Assembly: GCA_902635645.1 (NCBI GenBank)
Contig: CACPON010000005.1
Coordinates: 1-58,493, forward strand
Direction: 5' to 3'
DNA: 58,493 nucleotides
DNA from: an uncultured SAR86 cluster bacterium
GTDB taxonomy: Bacteria; Pseudomonadota; Gammaproteobacteria; Magnimaribacterales; D2472
Shown here: positions 25,818 through 34,067 of the stretch, one piece after another
Layout: each line of letters opens with the position of its first letter
Position numbering within the stretch: the stretch's first letter is position 1
The notes under the pieces: generated by a model
The model's input: only the letters and a program-made list of their open reading frames with translations
What the model was told of the DNA's origin: nothing
The model's database searches: none
Position numbers and translations under genes: made by a program

Positions 25818-26954
25818 ATGAAAAGCAAATTTATTGAAAGCTTATCTGAAATTTCATCTGTTGATTTCAATCAGATCATTGATGAAAAAGATAAGCCTTT
25901 CATGTCATATGAATATCTCTATGCATTGGAACAAAGTAAATCTGTTCACGCAAATAATGGCTGGCAATCATTTCACTTAACTCTGGCTGAAAAGGAAGAT
26001 CTTTCAGGCTTTATTCCGATATACAAAAAAAACAATAGTCATGGAGAATTTGTTTTTGATCATCAATGGTCTTATGCCCTAAGAAGAGCAAATAGAGATT
26101 ATTATCCAAAATTACTTAGTGCTATTCCCTTTACTCCTTGTGAGACAAGAAAATTTATAACTTCTCAATCTATTAACATGGAGAGTTTTACTAAACCAGT
26201 AATTGATTACATGAAAAAAAATGATATAGAGACATGGCACATTCTTTTTCCAGACAAAAAACTCGCTAAAACTCTTATTGAAAATAATTTTATAGAGAGA
26301 AGTGGGTATAGGTTTGTCTGGAATAACAAAGAATATGAAAACTTTAATGACTTTCTTAAAATCTTTACTTCAAGACAAAGAAAAAATATTAAATCTGAAA
26401 GAAAGAAAATTCATGACTCAGGAATCAGTTTTTCAGTAAAAGATAGTACTAATGTGACATTAGATGATTGGCTTGTTTTTTACGAATTTTACAAATCTAC
26501 TTATCATGAACGAATGCAGGCGCCCTATCTTAATTTTGATTTTTTTAATTTGGTCCACAAGTATAAAGATGCTCTTTGCCCTGTTATTTTTTTTGCTGAA
26601 CTTGAAGGAAATAAAATTGCTGGATCACTATGCTTTCAAAGTAAAGATACTCTTTATGGAAGACATTGGGGCTCATCAATAAATATTGATAGCTTGCATT
26701 TCGAATGTTGTTATTATCAAGGGATTGAATACTGCATAAAAAATGGGATTAGCTTTTTTGATCCTGGCGTTCAAGGAGAACATAAAATTAGGAGAGGTTT
26801 TGAGCCGAGAGCCTCTAACTCATATCATTATGTATTACATGAAGATTTTAGATCAGCCATTGAATCTTTTTGTAAAGAAGAGGAAATTAGCATAAAAAAA
26901 TATTTAGCAGCTTGCAGTGAATATACACCTATAAAAAAAGAATATAGAATTTAG
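25818..26954 (+). CDS. GNAT/FemAB-like protein of the peptidoglycan-recognition family (PF04339)
   Basis: The 378-residue protein matches the family formerly called DUF482: an N-terminal P-F-M-S-Y-E-Y-L-Y-A-L-E block, G-E-F-V-F-D-H-Q-W-S-Y-A, Y-Y-P-K-L-L-S-A-I-P-F-T-P, and a late F-D-P-G-V-Q-G-E-H-K-I-R-R-G-F. The fold is a double GNAT acyltransferase of FemAB type. The acceptor is unknown, although membership of a peptidoglycan biosynthesis/recognition family suggests the cell wall. It is packed between ubiA and yqiB. Confidence 0.78.
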   Translation: MKSKFIESLSEISSVDFNQIIDEKDKPFMSYEYLYALEQSKSVHANNGWQSFHLTLAEKEDLSGFIPIYKKNNSHGEFVFDHQWSYALRRANRDYYPKLLSAIPFTPCETRKFITSQSINMESFTKPVIDYMKKNDIETWHILFPDKKLAKTLIENNFIERSGYRFVWNNKEYENFNDFLKIFTSRQRKNIKSERKKIHDSGISFSVKDSTNVTLDDWLVFYEFYKSTYHERMQAPYLNFDFFNLVHKYKDALCPVIFFAELEGNKIAGSLCFQSKDTLYGRHWGSSINIDSLHFECCYYQGIEYCIKNGISFFDPGVQGEHKIRRGFEPRASNSYHYVLHEDFRSAIESFCKEEEISIKKYLAACSEYTPIKKEYRI

Positions 26955-26956
26955 GT

Positions 26957-27403
26957 ATGTTAAAAACATTGCCCGCAACTTCTCATCATCTGACAGTGTG
27001 TGAAGCAAATTTTATTAGGCTTAAAAAATTATTAAATAATTACTCATCAGATGAAGTCTTATTTGAATCTATTAACCCAAATCAATCTTCTCTAAAAATT
27101 AATTTTCTTGTATTAAGTAAAACTAAACACACAATAATTCTTGAAGCTAAACAGAGTGGGGATAAAAAAAATATTCACAGTAACTTTGTGCTAAGGATTC
27201 AAATCAGCTTAGATGCAAAACTAGCAGAAGTTTTATCTTATCAAGGCGAAAAACCTCTACCTTTTTTTATGAACCAATCAAAAAGACAATCATTTGATGA
27301 GAAACTTCAGCAAAATAAATTCTTAACAGAATGGTTAGAAAGTATTTTTGTCTCGGGTATTTCAGGTAAGGAGCAAATTAGTAGTTTATTAAAAAATGTC
27401 TAA
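26957..27403 (+). CDS. yqiB: YqiB-like DUF1249 protein
   Basis: This 148-residue protein has the DUF1249 pattern: an N-terminal N-F-I-R-L-K-K-L-L segment, a central block with R-I-Q-I-S-L-D-A-K-L-A-E-V-L-S-Y-Q, and a C-terminal L-T-E-W-L-E region. The function is unknown. In E. coli yqiB-cpdA-yqiA lie between nudF and parE; here yqiA follows directly with an eight-base overlap and cpdA is missing. Confidence 0.72.
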   Translation: MLKTLPATSHHLTVCEANFIRLKKLLNNYSSDEVLFESINPNQSSLKINFLVLSKTKHTIILEAKQSGDKKNIHSNFVLRIQISLDAKLAEVLSYQGEKPLPFFMNQSKRQSFDEKLQQNKFLTEWLESIFVSGISGKEQISSLLKNV

Positions 27404-27971
27404 CACTATTCTTTATTTCCATGGATTTAAATCTTCTAGTGATTCTGGTAAAGCTCAAGAGTTTAAAAAATTTATAGAAAATAAGACATCTCAAACAAAA
27501 ATTATAATTCCCGATTTAAAAGATGATTTCAAAGAAGCGCATAAACAAATAGAAGGTCTTATTGATAAAAATAGTCCAAATATTTTATATATGGGGAGCT
27601 CATTAGGAGGTTATTATGCACTTTATTTTGCGCAACTTTATAAAACCAAATCAGTACTAATTAACCCGGCTATACCTCCACTGAAGGATTTTGAGATTCA
27701 TCTTGGCAAAAATGAAAATTACGCTACTGGAAATAAATTTACTATTTCAAAAGATGATATTTCTTATGTTAGAAATCTTCATCATAAGAAAATTTTAGAA
27801 CCGAAAAATAATTTAATACTATTAGAATCTGGTGATGAGGTTCTCAACTATGTTGAAGCTTCTAGTTATTTCAGAGGTTCTTATATAGATATATTTTATG
27901 GTGGAAATCATTCATATACATCCATTAAAGAAAAATTTACAAAAATCAAAGATTTTTTTGATCTAAAATAA
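27396..27971 (+). CDS. yqiA: YqiA-like alpha/beta-hydrolase esterase
   Basis: The 191-residue protein is an alpha/beta-hydrolase of the UPF0227/YqiA type. It has the oxyanion-region Y-F-H-G-F-K-S-S, the nucleophile elbow M-G-S-S-L-G-G-Y-Y and a late G-G-N-H-S-Y-T with the catalytic His. E. coli YqiA hydrolyses palmitoyl-CoA and short esters in vitro. The start lies eight bases before the yqiB stop. It is followed by the long regulatory region in front of glnA. Confidence 0.82.
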   Translation: MSNTILYFHGFKSSSDSGKAQEFKKFIENKTSQTKIIIPDLKDDFKEAHKQIEGLIDKNSPNILYMGSSLGGYYALYFAQLYKTKSVLINPAIPPLKDFEIHLGKNENYATGNKFTISKDDISYVRNLHHKKILEPKNNLILLESGDEVLNYVEASSYFRGSYIDIFYGGNHSYTSIKEKFTKIKDFFDLK

Positions 27972-27972
27972 T

Positions 27973-27989
27973 TGCATTAATTTAATGCA
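27973..27989 (+). promoter_or_regulatory. Weak palindromic element upstream of the NtrC sites
   Basis: TGCAT-N7-ATGCA inside a 21-base near-perfect inverted repeat (27971-27991) resembles an NtrC site (TGCAC-N7-GTGCA) with symmetric C/T substitution. Its centre is 30 bases upstream of the first strong site. It could be a third enhancer site, or just an AT-rich palindrome after yqiA. Confidence 0.3.
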
Positions 27990-28002
27990 ATATCAATATT
28001 AA

Positions 28003-28019
28003 TGCACTAAAATAGCGCA
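28003..28019 (+). promoter_or_regulatory. NtrC binding site 1
   Basis: TGCACTAAAATAGCGCA matches the NtrC consensus TGCAC-N7-GTGCA with one mismatch in the second half-site. It sits 56 bases upstream of the sigma-54 promoter, a normal distance for an enhancer. Confidence 0.7.
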
Positions 28020-28024
28020 CAAAT

Positions 28025-28041
28025 AGTTCAAATATTGTGCA
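28025..28041 (+). promoter_or_regulatory. NtrC binding site 2
   Basis: AGTTC-N7-GTGCA has one perfect and one poor half-site. Its centre is 22 bases from that of site 1, about two helical turns, so both NtrC dimers would face the same side of the DNA, favouring cooperative binding. Confidence 0.55.
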
Positions 28042-28058
28042 TATAGCTCAAAAATTAA

Positions 28059-28074
28059 TGGCATGTAAATTGCT
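28059..28074 (+). promoter_or_regulatory. Sigma-54 promoter of glnA
   Basis: TGGCATGTAAATTGCT fits the -24/-12 consensus TGGCAYR-N4-TTGCW at every position, with the GG at 28060-28061 and the GC at 28072-28073 correctly spaced. Transcription would start near 28085. A strong AGGAG (28104-28108) precedes the ATG. The NtrC regulator that would act here is encoded two genes downstream. Confidence 0.85.
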
Positions 28075-28113
28075 TTATTAATAACGCTAGATAAAATTTT
28101 ATTAGGAGAAATA

Positions 28114-29094
28114 ATGGCAGAATATAAAACTTATGAATACATATGGTTAGATGGTTACCAGCCTGAAGCCAATATGAGAAGTAAGGTGAAAGCTACAGAA
28201 GCTGATACACCTCCAGACTGGTCTTTTGATGGATCATCTACACAACAAGCAGAAGGTGGTAGCTCTGATTGTTTACTTTTACCTGTTCAGACATATGCTA
28301 ACCCGAATGGGCATGATATCGTCATGACAGAAGTGCAAGCAGCTGACCACACTACTCACCCATCTAATTACAGAGCAGCAGCAGCTGAGGTTGTTACTGA
28401 TGAATGGTGGTTTGGTTTTGAACAAGAATTTTTCTTTACTGATCCAGAGACTGGAGAGCCTTTAGGCTGGGAAAGTGGTACACCAAAAGAACAAGGAGAA
28501 TACTATTGCGGTGTTGGTGCTGGTAATGTTGTTGGAAGAGAAATTTCTGATGCACATTTACAGGCATGTCTTGATCTAGGAATTACACTTACAGGTACAA
28601 ATGCAGAGGTTGCACTTGGACAATGGGAATACCAGTGTTTTGGTAAAGGCATTAAAGCTGCTGATGATCTATGGGTTAGTAGATATTTATTATTCAAAAT
28701 AGCTGAAGAATTTGGCGTTGGTGTAAACATCCACCCTAAACCAAAAACAGGTGATTGGAATGGTTCTGGTATGCACACAAACTTCTCAAATGAAGCAATG
28801 AGAACTAGTGGCTCTGAAGAGCTATTCAACTCATACTGTGACAAGCTTGGTGAAGTTCATGAAGAAGGTATCGCGTCTTATGGATCAGATAATGATATGA
28901 GGCTTACTGGATTACATGAAACTCAAAGCATTGATAAATTCTCATATGGTGTTAGTGACAGGGGTGCAAGTATAAGAATTCCTGTTTATACCGTTGAGCA
29001 TGACTGGAATGGTTATTTAGAAGACAGAAGGCCTGCTTCTAATGCTGATCCTTATAAAATTTTGGCACACATTGTGGGAACTTTAACCAAGTAA
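28114..29094 (+). CDS. glnII: Glutamine synthetase type II (eukaryotic-like)
   Basis: This enzyme makes glutamine from glutamate, ammonium and ATP. The 326-residue protein is GSII rather than the bacterial GSI dodecamer: it has D-W-S-F-D-G-S-S-T, W-F-G-F-E-Q-E, N-A-E-V-A-L-G-Q-W-E, D-M-R-L-T-G-L-H-E-T, R-G-A-S-I-R-I-P and E-D-R-R-P-A-S-N-A-D-P-Y. GSII lacks the GSI adenylylation tyrosine, so control is expected at transcription. A sigma-54 promoter with two NtrC sites lies upstream and ntrBC downstream. A hairpin separates it from ntrB. Confidence 0.93.
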   Translation: MAEYKTYEYIWLDGYQPEANMRSKVKATEADTPPDWSFDGSSTQQAEGGSSDCLLLPVQTYANPNGHDIVMTEVQAADHTTHPSNYRAAAAEVVTDEWWFGFEQEFFFTDPETGEPLGWESGTPKEQGEYYCGVGAGNVVGREISDAHLQACLDLGITLTGTNAEVALGQWEYQCFGKGIKAADDLWVSRYLLFKIAEEFGVGVNIHPKPKTGDWNGSGMHTNFSNEAMRTSGSEELFNSYCDKLGEVHEEGIASYGSDNDMRLTGLHETQSIDKFSYGVSDRGASIRIPVYTVEHDWNGYLEDRRPASNADPYKILAHIVGTLTK

Positions 29095-29107
29095 TCCCAC
29101 TGAAAAT

Positions 29108-29133
29108 ATCGACTCCTTGTAAAAGGAGTCGAT
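29108..29133 (+). terminator. glnA-ntrB intergenic hairpin covering the ntrB ribosome-binding site
   Basis: ATCGACTCCTT (29108-29118) and AAGGAGTCGAT (29123-29133) form a perfect 11-base stem with a GTAA loop, 13 bases after glnA. The right arm contains AAGGAG (29123-29128), the only Shine-Dalgarno-like sequence before the ntrB ATG at 29141, 12 bases away. Only a short U-poor tract follows. It may limit read-through, ntrB translation, or both. Confidence 0.7.
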
Positions 29134-29140
29134 TTACTTA

Positions 29141-30226
29141 ATGAACAATCCTGAAATATTTAATCAAAACATATTAAATCAAATCACCTCAGAGATTGTT
29201 GTTCTTGATAAAGATTTAAAAGTTATTTGGGTTAATGATTCGGCAATTACTAATAACTGGAAAATATCAGACGAACATTCAAATATAAATTCTCAATTTT
29301 CATTCCAAACTAATGCTGAATTAAAGCAATTAATAGATGACTGTCTAGATACTGGAAATACAATCATCAAAAGAGATTTCAAATTAGAAAGAGACAATGA
29401 TAAATATAGAATTGTAGATTTGACCGTAAATTGGTCCGAATCAGATCAATTGTTAATCTTAGAAGTTTTGTGCGTTGACAATCTACATAAAATTATTGAT
29501 TCATCAAAAGTTTTTTCGACTCAAAAAATTGCAGCAAACTTAGCCAGAACTCTAGCACATGAGGTCAAGAACCCATTATCTGGAATAAAAGGTAGTGCAC
29601 AAATCTTAATGAATAAGCTCAATGATGATTTTTCAAAAAAGTTTCTAGATATCATTATCAATGAAACGGAAAGATTGAATAATATTGTTACAAAAATACT
29701 CACACCTCCAAAAAAACCAAAACTAGAATTATTTAACATTCATTCTGCACTTGAAAAAGTATTTGCTTTATCGCAAGCCGATGAATATGAAGATTTAAAA
29801 ATTCAAAGAGACTACGACCCAAGCATACCTGAGGTTTATGGCGATGAAGATCTTTTCATACAAGCCATTCTCAATATTTTTAAAAATGCTCAACAAGCAT
29901 TAACTTTGACTGAAGATCCCCTCATAACTATCAAATCAAGAGTTACATATAGTCAGCCTATTAATGGTGTTATTCATTCAACTCTGTGTGAAGTAAGTAT
30001 TATTGATAATGGCCCAGGAATTCCACAGGACATTCAAGAGCAAATTTTCTTTCCTATGGTTTCATCAAAAGAAAGTGGGTCTGGGCTTGGTCTATCTATC
30101 TCTCAAGATATTATTAGAATTCATGGAGGAGCGATATCTTTCAAAAGTGAGTCAAGTGGAACAACTTTCTCAATTTTAGTTCCTATTAATATTGAATCTA
30201 TGAGCGAGGAAGTAAAAAGTGCATAA
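29141..30226 (+). CDS. ntrB: Nitrogen regulation sensor kinase/phosphatase NtrB
   Basis: NtrB phosphorylates or dephosphorylates NtrC under control of the PII protein. The 361-residue soluble protein has a PAS domain (about 10-120), the HisKA box L-A-H-E-V-K-N-P-L-S-G-I-K-G with His140 as phosphorylation site, and an HATPase domain with N-I-F-K-N-A and G-S-G-L-G-L-S-I. There is no membrane segment. The ATG is just after the hairpin, and its stop lies inside the start of ntrC (eight-base overlap). Confidence 0.94.
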   Translation: MNNPEIFNQNILNQITSEIVVLDKDLKVIWVNDSAITNNWKISDEHSNINSQFSFQTNAELKQLIDDCLDTGNTIIKRDFKLERDNDKYRIVDLTVNWSESDQLLILEVLCVDNLHKIIDSSKVFSTQKIAANLARTLAHEVKNPLSGIKGSAQILMNKLNDDFSKKFLDIIINETERLNNIVTKILTPPKKPKLELFNIHSALEKVFALSQADEYEDLKIQRDYDPSIPEVYGDEDLFIQAILNIFKNAQQALTLTEDPLITIKSRVTYSQPINGVIHSTLCEVSIIDNGPGIPQDIQEQIFFPMVSSKESGSGLGLSISQDIIRIHGGAISFKSESSGTTFSILVPINIESMSEEVKSA

Positions 30227-31595
30227 AATTTGGGTATCTGATGATGACAGCGCAATAAGGATAATCTTAGAAGAAAGTCTTAGTTCTTCAGGCTTTGATG
30301 TTAAAACTTTTTCATCTGGTGATGATGTGGTGAATGAATTGAAGAATGATAAGCCTGATTTAATTCTTACAGATGTCCAGATGCCAGGAATGCTTGGTTA
30401 TGATTTACTCAAGCATATTAATGATAATTACGAAGATATCCCAGTCATAATTATGACTGCATTTACCGATATGCAAGCCGCAGTTGATTCATACGGTGGG
30501 GGTGCATTTGAATATATGCCAAAGCCGTTTGATCTTGATGATGCTATTCAGATTATAAACAGGGCTCTTGAAGACAAGCCAAAGACCAAAGGACTTAAGT
30601 CAAAACCTAAAACAGATATTATTGGAGAATCAGCTTCTATGCAGGCTGTTTTTAGGGCGATAGGCAAGCTATCAACAACAACAGCAACCGTTCTAGTTCA
30701 AGGTGAGTCAGGAACTGGTAAAGAGCTAATTGCAAAATCACTACATAAAAATAGTCCAAGACATGACATGCCATTTATTGCACTTAATATGGCTGATATT
30801 CCAAAGGAGCTTGTTGAATCTGAGCTATTTGGTCATGAAAAGGGAGCTTTTACTGGAGCCGTTGACAGGCGCATAGGTAGATTTGAGCAAGCAAATGGTG
30901 GAACACTTTTTCTTGATGAAATTGGTGATATGCCATTGGACTCTCAGACTAGGCTCTTGAGAGTATTGTCTAATAAAGAATTTTATAGAGTCGGTGGAGA
31001 TAAACCAATAAAAGTAGATGTTCGAATTATTGCAGCCACTCATCAAAATCTTAATAACTTGGTTTCTCAAAAATCATTTAGAGAAGATTTGTTTTATAGA
31101 TTAAATGTTATAAAAATTAATGTTCCTCCTTTAAGAGATAGGAAGGAAGATATAGATGTTTTGACCAAATATTTCTTAAAAAATCATTCAGATTCTTTGG
31201 GTGAAGATTTAAGGGTCTTATCAAAAGAGGTTATGGATGCCATAACAAAGTATGACTGGCCCGGCAATGTTAGGCAGTTAGAAAATACATGTTACTGGTT
31301 AGCCTTAATGACACCAACTCAAAATGTAAAAGTTGAAGACTTGCCTGAAGAAATTAAAGATCATGAAGTCGCTGAGGTTCCATCTTCTTCTTGGGAAGAA
31401 GGTTTTAATAATTGGGTCACAAATGTTGCAACGTCTATAGACAAAGATCTGCTAGATATTGTGAATCCAAAAATAGAAAGAATTATAGTTAAGGCTGCCT
31501 TAGAAAAAAGTAATGGTAAAAAAAATGAGGCGGCTATTCTCTTGGGTCTTGGGAGAAATACTCTAGCAAAAAAAATGAAAGAACTTGGAATCTAA
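30219..31595 (+). CDS. ntrC: Nitrogen regulation sigma-54 activator NtrC
   Basis: NtrC activates sigma-54 promoters under nitrogen limitation, and the glnA promoter just upstream is a likely target. The 458-residue protein has a receiver domain (Asp52 in [10 protein letters not shown]), an AAA+ domain (about 140-375; G-E-S-G-T-G-K-E and G-A-F-T-G-A for sigma-54 contact) and a Fis-type helix-turn-helix at the C-terminus. The start is GTG at 30219. Its stop codon overlaps the stop of the convergent rhodanese gene in CTAA. Confidence 0.95.
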   Translation: MHKIWVSDDDSAIRIILEESLSSSGFDVKTFSSGDDVVNELKNDKPDLILTDVQMPGMLGYDLLKHINDNYEDIPVIIMTAFTDMQAAVDSYGGGAFEYMPKPFDLDDAIQIINRALEDKPKTKGLKSKPKTDIIGESASMQAVFRAIGKLSTTTATVLVQGESGTGKELIAKSLHKNSPRHDMPFIALNMADIPKELVESELFGHEKGAFTGAVDRRIGRFEQANGGTLFLDEIGDMPLDSQTRLLRVLSNKEFYRVGGDKPIKVDVRIIAATHQNLNNLVSQKSFREDLFYRLNVIKINVPPLRDRKEDIDVLTKYFLKNHSDSLGEDLRVLSKEVMDAITKYDWPGNVRQLENTCYWLALMTPTQNVKVEDLPEEIKDHEVAEVPSSSWEEGFNNWVTNVATSIDKDLLDIVNPKIERIIVKAALEKSNGKKNEAAILLGLGRNTLAKKMKELGI

Positions 31596-32002
31596 ATCAG
31601 AGGCAGATTATCCATTCTCCAATTATTAATTCCCCCAGATAAAATTAAAGTATCCTTATGTCCTAAATTTTGAAGCTTTTCGCCAGCATTTACTGACTGG
31701 CTACCTGTTTCGCAGATTAAAACTAGAGACATTCCTTCATTTTGTTTTATTTCATGAGCCCTATCATCAAGATTTGCAAAAGGAATATTGGTAGAGCCCG
31801 TAATATGACCATCATCAAAATCAGCAGCAGGCCTTAAATCAATAAGTTTTACCTTATCCTGGTTCGTTAAATTTATTAAATCTTGTGCAGTAATTTTCTT
31901 TCCGCCCTTTTTAGCACTAGATCTTATTAATAAAACTATAGCTACAAGAAGTGGAGCAGAATAATAATAATGCTCAATTAGAAATAAAATAAACCTATCC
32001 AT
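31592..32002 (-). CDS. Membrane-anchored rhodanese (YibN-like)
   Basis: The 136-residue protein has one N-terminal transmembrane helix (about 12-27) and a single rhodanese domain (about 36-134). The active-site loop is C97-E-T-G-S-Q-S, as in YibN-type proteins. It probably handles persulfides or related sulfane sulfur; the partner is unknown. In E. coli and Pseudomonas a yibN-type gene lies next to the iPGM gene and secB; here it is divergent from gpmA and secB is absent. The 3' end meets ntrC with overlapping stops. Confidence 0.78.
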   Translation of the reverse strand: MDRFILFLIEHYYYSAPLLVAIVLLIRSSAKKGGKKITAQDLINLTNQDKVKLIDLRPAADFDDGHITGSTNIPFANLDDRAHEIKQNEGMSLVLICETGSQSVNAGEKLQNLGHKDTLILSGGINNWRMDNLPLI

Positions 32003-32049
32003 GCGTGTATTATCTATTAAAATGGCATAAAAGTATTACAAAATTAAAA

Positions 32050-32682
32050 ATGAAATCTAGAAATTTAATATTGGTAAGGCATGGTCAAAGTGAATGGAAT
32101 GCAAAGAATCTTTTTACAGGATGGAAAGATCCAGGGCTTACTGATCAGGGGGTTTCAGAGGCAAAGAATGCCGGAAAATTAATCTTAGAACAAAAAATTG
32201 AATTTGATGTTATGTATACATCGATGCTTTCAAGAGCTCAAAAGACTGGGGATATTATTCTTGGAATTTTAAATCATAAAGAAATACCAATAATAAAAAA
32301 TGAAGCTCTAAACGAAAGACATTATGGAAGTCTAGCGGGATTAAATAAAGATGATGCCAGGAAAAAATGGGGAGATGAACAAGTTCATATATGGAGAAGG
32401 TCATTTGACATGCCGCCTCCTGATGGAGAAAGTCTCAAAGATACAGCTGATAGAGTGCTTCCATATTTTGAAACTGAAATTATGCCAAAGGTTATAAGTG
32501 GTTCAAGCATATTGATTGCAGCTCATGGTAATTCTCTAAGAGCTCTAATAATGAAGCTTGATTCTATTTCACCAGAAGATATTGTTAAACTTGAAATTCC
32601 TACCGGAGCTCCAATCCAATATGAATTCACTCCAGACGGCATTGTAGATAAAAAAACAAATCTTTATGAAAAACAATTGTGA
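32050..32682 (+). CDS. gpmA: 2,3-bisphosphoglycerate-dependent phosphoglycerate mutase
   Basis: GpmA interconverts 3- and 2-phosphoglycerate through a phosphohistidine. The 210-residue protein has [18 protein letters not shown] with the catalytic His, E-R-H-Y-G-S-L-A-G, and [11 protein letters not shown] chose the ATG at 32050 rather than an upstream ATG at 32005, because the conserved N-terminus begins there and the extra 15 residues match nothing. It is the short form found in many proteobacteria. The 3' end overlaps mutY by 17 bases. Confidence 0.92.
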   Translation: MKSRNLILVRHGQSEWNAKNLFTGWKDPGLTDQGVSEAKNAGKLILEQKIEFDVMYTSMLSRAQKTGDIILGILNHKEIPIIKNEALNERHYGSLAGLNKDDARKKWGDEQVHIWRRSFDMPPPDGESLKDTADRVLPYFETEIMPKVISGSSILIAAHGNSLRALIMKLDSISPEDIVKLEIPTGAPIQYEFTPDGIVDKKTNLYEKQL

Positions 32683-33685
32683 TCAAGATTCTCAATTATC
32701 AAAACAAATAGTTCAATGGTATTTAAAAAACGGTAGAAGCGATCTTCCATGGAGAAAAAATGTAACTGCTTATAGAGTTTGGATTTCAGAAATCATGTTA
32801 CAACAAACCCAAGTAAAAACTGTAATTCCTTTCTTTAAAAAATTTATAAGTAAATACCCTAACCTCAAATCACTTTCTTCAGCTAATGAGGAAGAAATCT
32901 TAGCTTTGTGGACCGGATTAGGATTTTATAGAAGAGCAATTAATATACACAAGGCAAAAGAAATTATCTTAAGTGATTTTAAAAACAGATTTCCAAAATC
33001 ATTTGATGATATTGTCAGGCTTCCTGGAATTGGCGAATCAACAGCTGGAGCAATAATGTCTTTAGCATATCAAATTCCATACCCCATACTGGATGCTAAT
33101 GTGAAGAGAGTTATTTCAAGATATGAATCAGCTGGCAATGATTCAACGCATAAATCAAATAAAAAGTTATGGGCTTTATCTAATAAACATACTCCAAGTA
33201 AAAATATTTTTTCATACACCCAAGGAATAATGGATTTAGGTGCAACGATTTGTCATAACTCTAAACCAAATTGTGGTATCTGTCCTTTGCAAGATGATTG
33301 TAAAAGCGCCTTCAAAGTCATAACAAGTAAGAAAGAAACAAAAAAACAAAACCCAACCAAAAAAATAAATTTTGTACTAGCAAGAAGTAATGATTCATTT
33401 TTATTATTTAAAAAATTGGAAGAATCATTTTGGGAGGGTTTATGGACACCGCTTGAATTAGATCCTAACCACCCCTTGCCATGGAAAGATGATATTAAAA
33501 CTATAGAAGAGATTAATATCAAACATAAGCTATCTCATCTCAATTTAGATATAAAAGTAAATATTTATGAATACAAAAAGGTCTTTAAGTTAAAAACTAA
33601 TGAAAAATATAAATGGGTTAATAAAAGTAATATTGATAAATTCGGTATGCCAAAGCCCATTAAGTCTATAATAGAAAAATTATGA
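32666..33685 (+). CDS. mutY: A/G-specific adenine DNA glycosylase MutY
   Basis: MutY removes adenine mispaired with 8-oxoguanine. The 339-residue protein has E-I-M-L-Q-Q-T-Q-V, the helix-hairpin-helix [12 protein letters not shown] with the catalytic Asp in the following P-I-L-D-A-N-V, and a 4Fe-4S loop C-x6-C-x2-C-x5-C beginning at C-H-N-S-K-P-N-C. The C-terminal NUDIX-like 8-oxoG recognition domain is present. The start overlaps gpmA by 17 bases and the stop overlaps yggX as ATGA. Confidence 0.94.
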   Translation: MKNNCDQDSQLSKQIVQWYLKNGRSDLPWRKNVTAYRVWISEIMLQQTQVKTVIPFFKKFISKYPNLKSLSSANEEEILALWTGLGFYRRAINIHKAKEIILSDFKNRFPKSFDDIVRLPGIGESTAGAIMSLAYQIPYPILDANVKRVISRYESAGNDSTHKSNKKLWALSNKHTPSKNIFSYTQGIMDLGATICHNSKPNCGICPLQDDCKSAFKVITSKKETKKQNPTKKINFVLARSNDSFLLFKKLEESFWEGLWTPLELDPNHPLPWKDDIKTIEEINIKHKLSHLNLDIKVNIYEYKKVFKLKTNEKYKWVNKSNIDKFGMPKPIKSIIEKL

Positions 33686-33951
33686 GTAAGAAAGTTTTTT
33701 GTAAAAAATATCAAAAAGAAATGATCGCCTTGCCTGTGCCTCCCATGCCTGGACCAAAAGGAGTAGAGATACAAAACAGTGTTTCTCAAGAAGCTTGGGA
33801 TAAATGGAAGTCTCATCAAACAACTTTAATAAATGAAAAACACTTAGACATGTCTGATCCTGAGAATAGAAAGTGGTTAATTGAACAAATGGATAAATTT
33901 TTTAACAATGAAGATTATGAAAAAGCGTCTGGTTTCAAGGCGTTAGATTAA
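33682..33951 (+). CDS. yggX: Fe(2+)-trafficking protein YggX
   Basis: YggX (89 residues) protects iron-sulfur proteins from oxidants and helps iron delivery; MutY, its partner gene here as in E. coli, carries a 4Fe-4S cluster. The sequence has the conserved V-F-C-K-K-Y with the key Cys7 and P-P-M-P-G-P-K-G, then W-D-K-W-K-S-H-Q. The ATG overlaps the mutY stop. The 116-base gap that follows shows nothing recognisable beyond AT-rich DNA. Confidence 0.94.
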   Translation: MSKKVFCKKYQKEMIALPVPPMPGPKGVEIQNSVSQEAWDKWKSHQTTLINEKHLDMSDPENRKWLIEQMDKFFNNEDYEKASGFKALD

Positions 33952-34067
33952 AGAATATAAGCATCTAAAAAGACAATACAAATAACCCTATATCTATCTT
34001 AAAATTTTTATTTTTTTCTAATAAAAATTCTAATTTACAAAATAAAAAATTAGAGTTAAATTTAAGC

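Noticed and set aside
27971-27991. Rho-independent terminator of yqiA
   Set aside because: The 21-base palindrome is AT-only in most of the stem and lacks a U-run; better viewed as a possible regulator site.
28503-28844. 113-codon frame antisense to the glutamine synthetase gene
   Set aside because: Shadow of a conserved gene, no signal or recognisable motif, and no promoter of its own.
32005-32049. Upstream in-frame start for gpmA
   Set aside because: Adds 15 residues with no family match; the conserved N-terminus begins at 32050.
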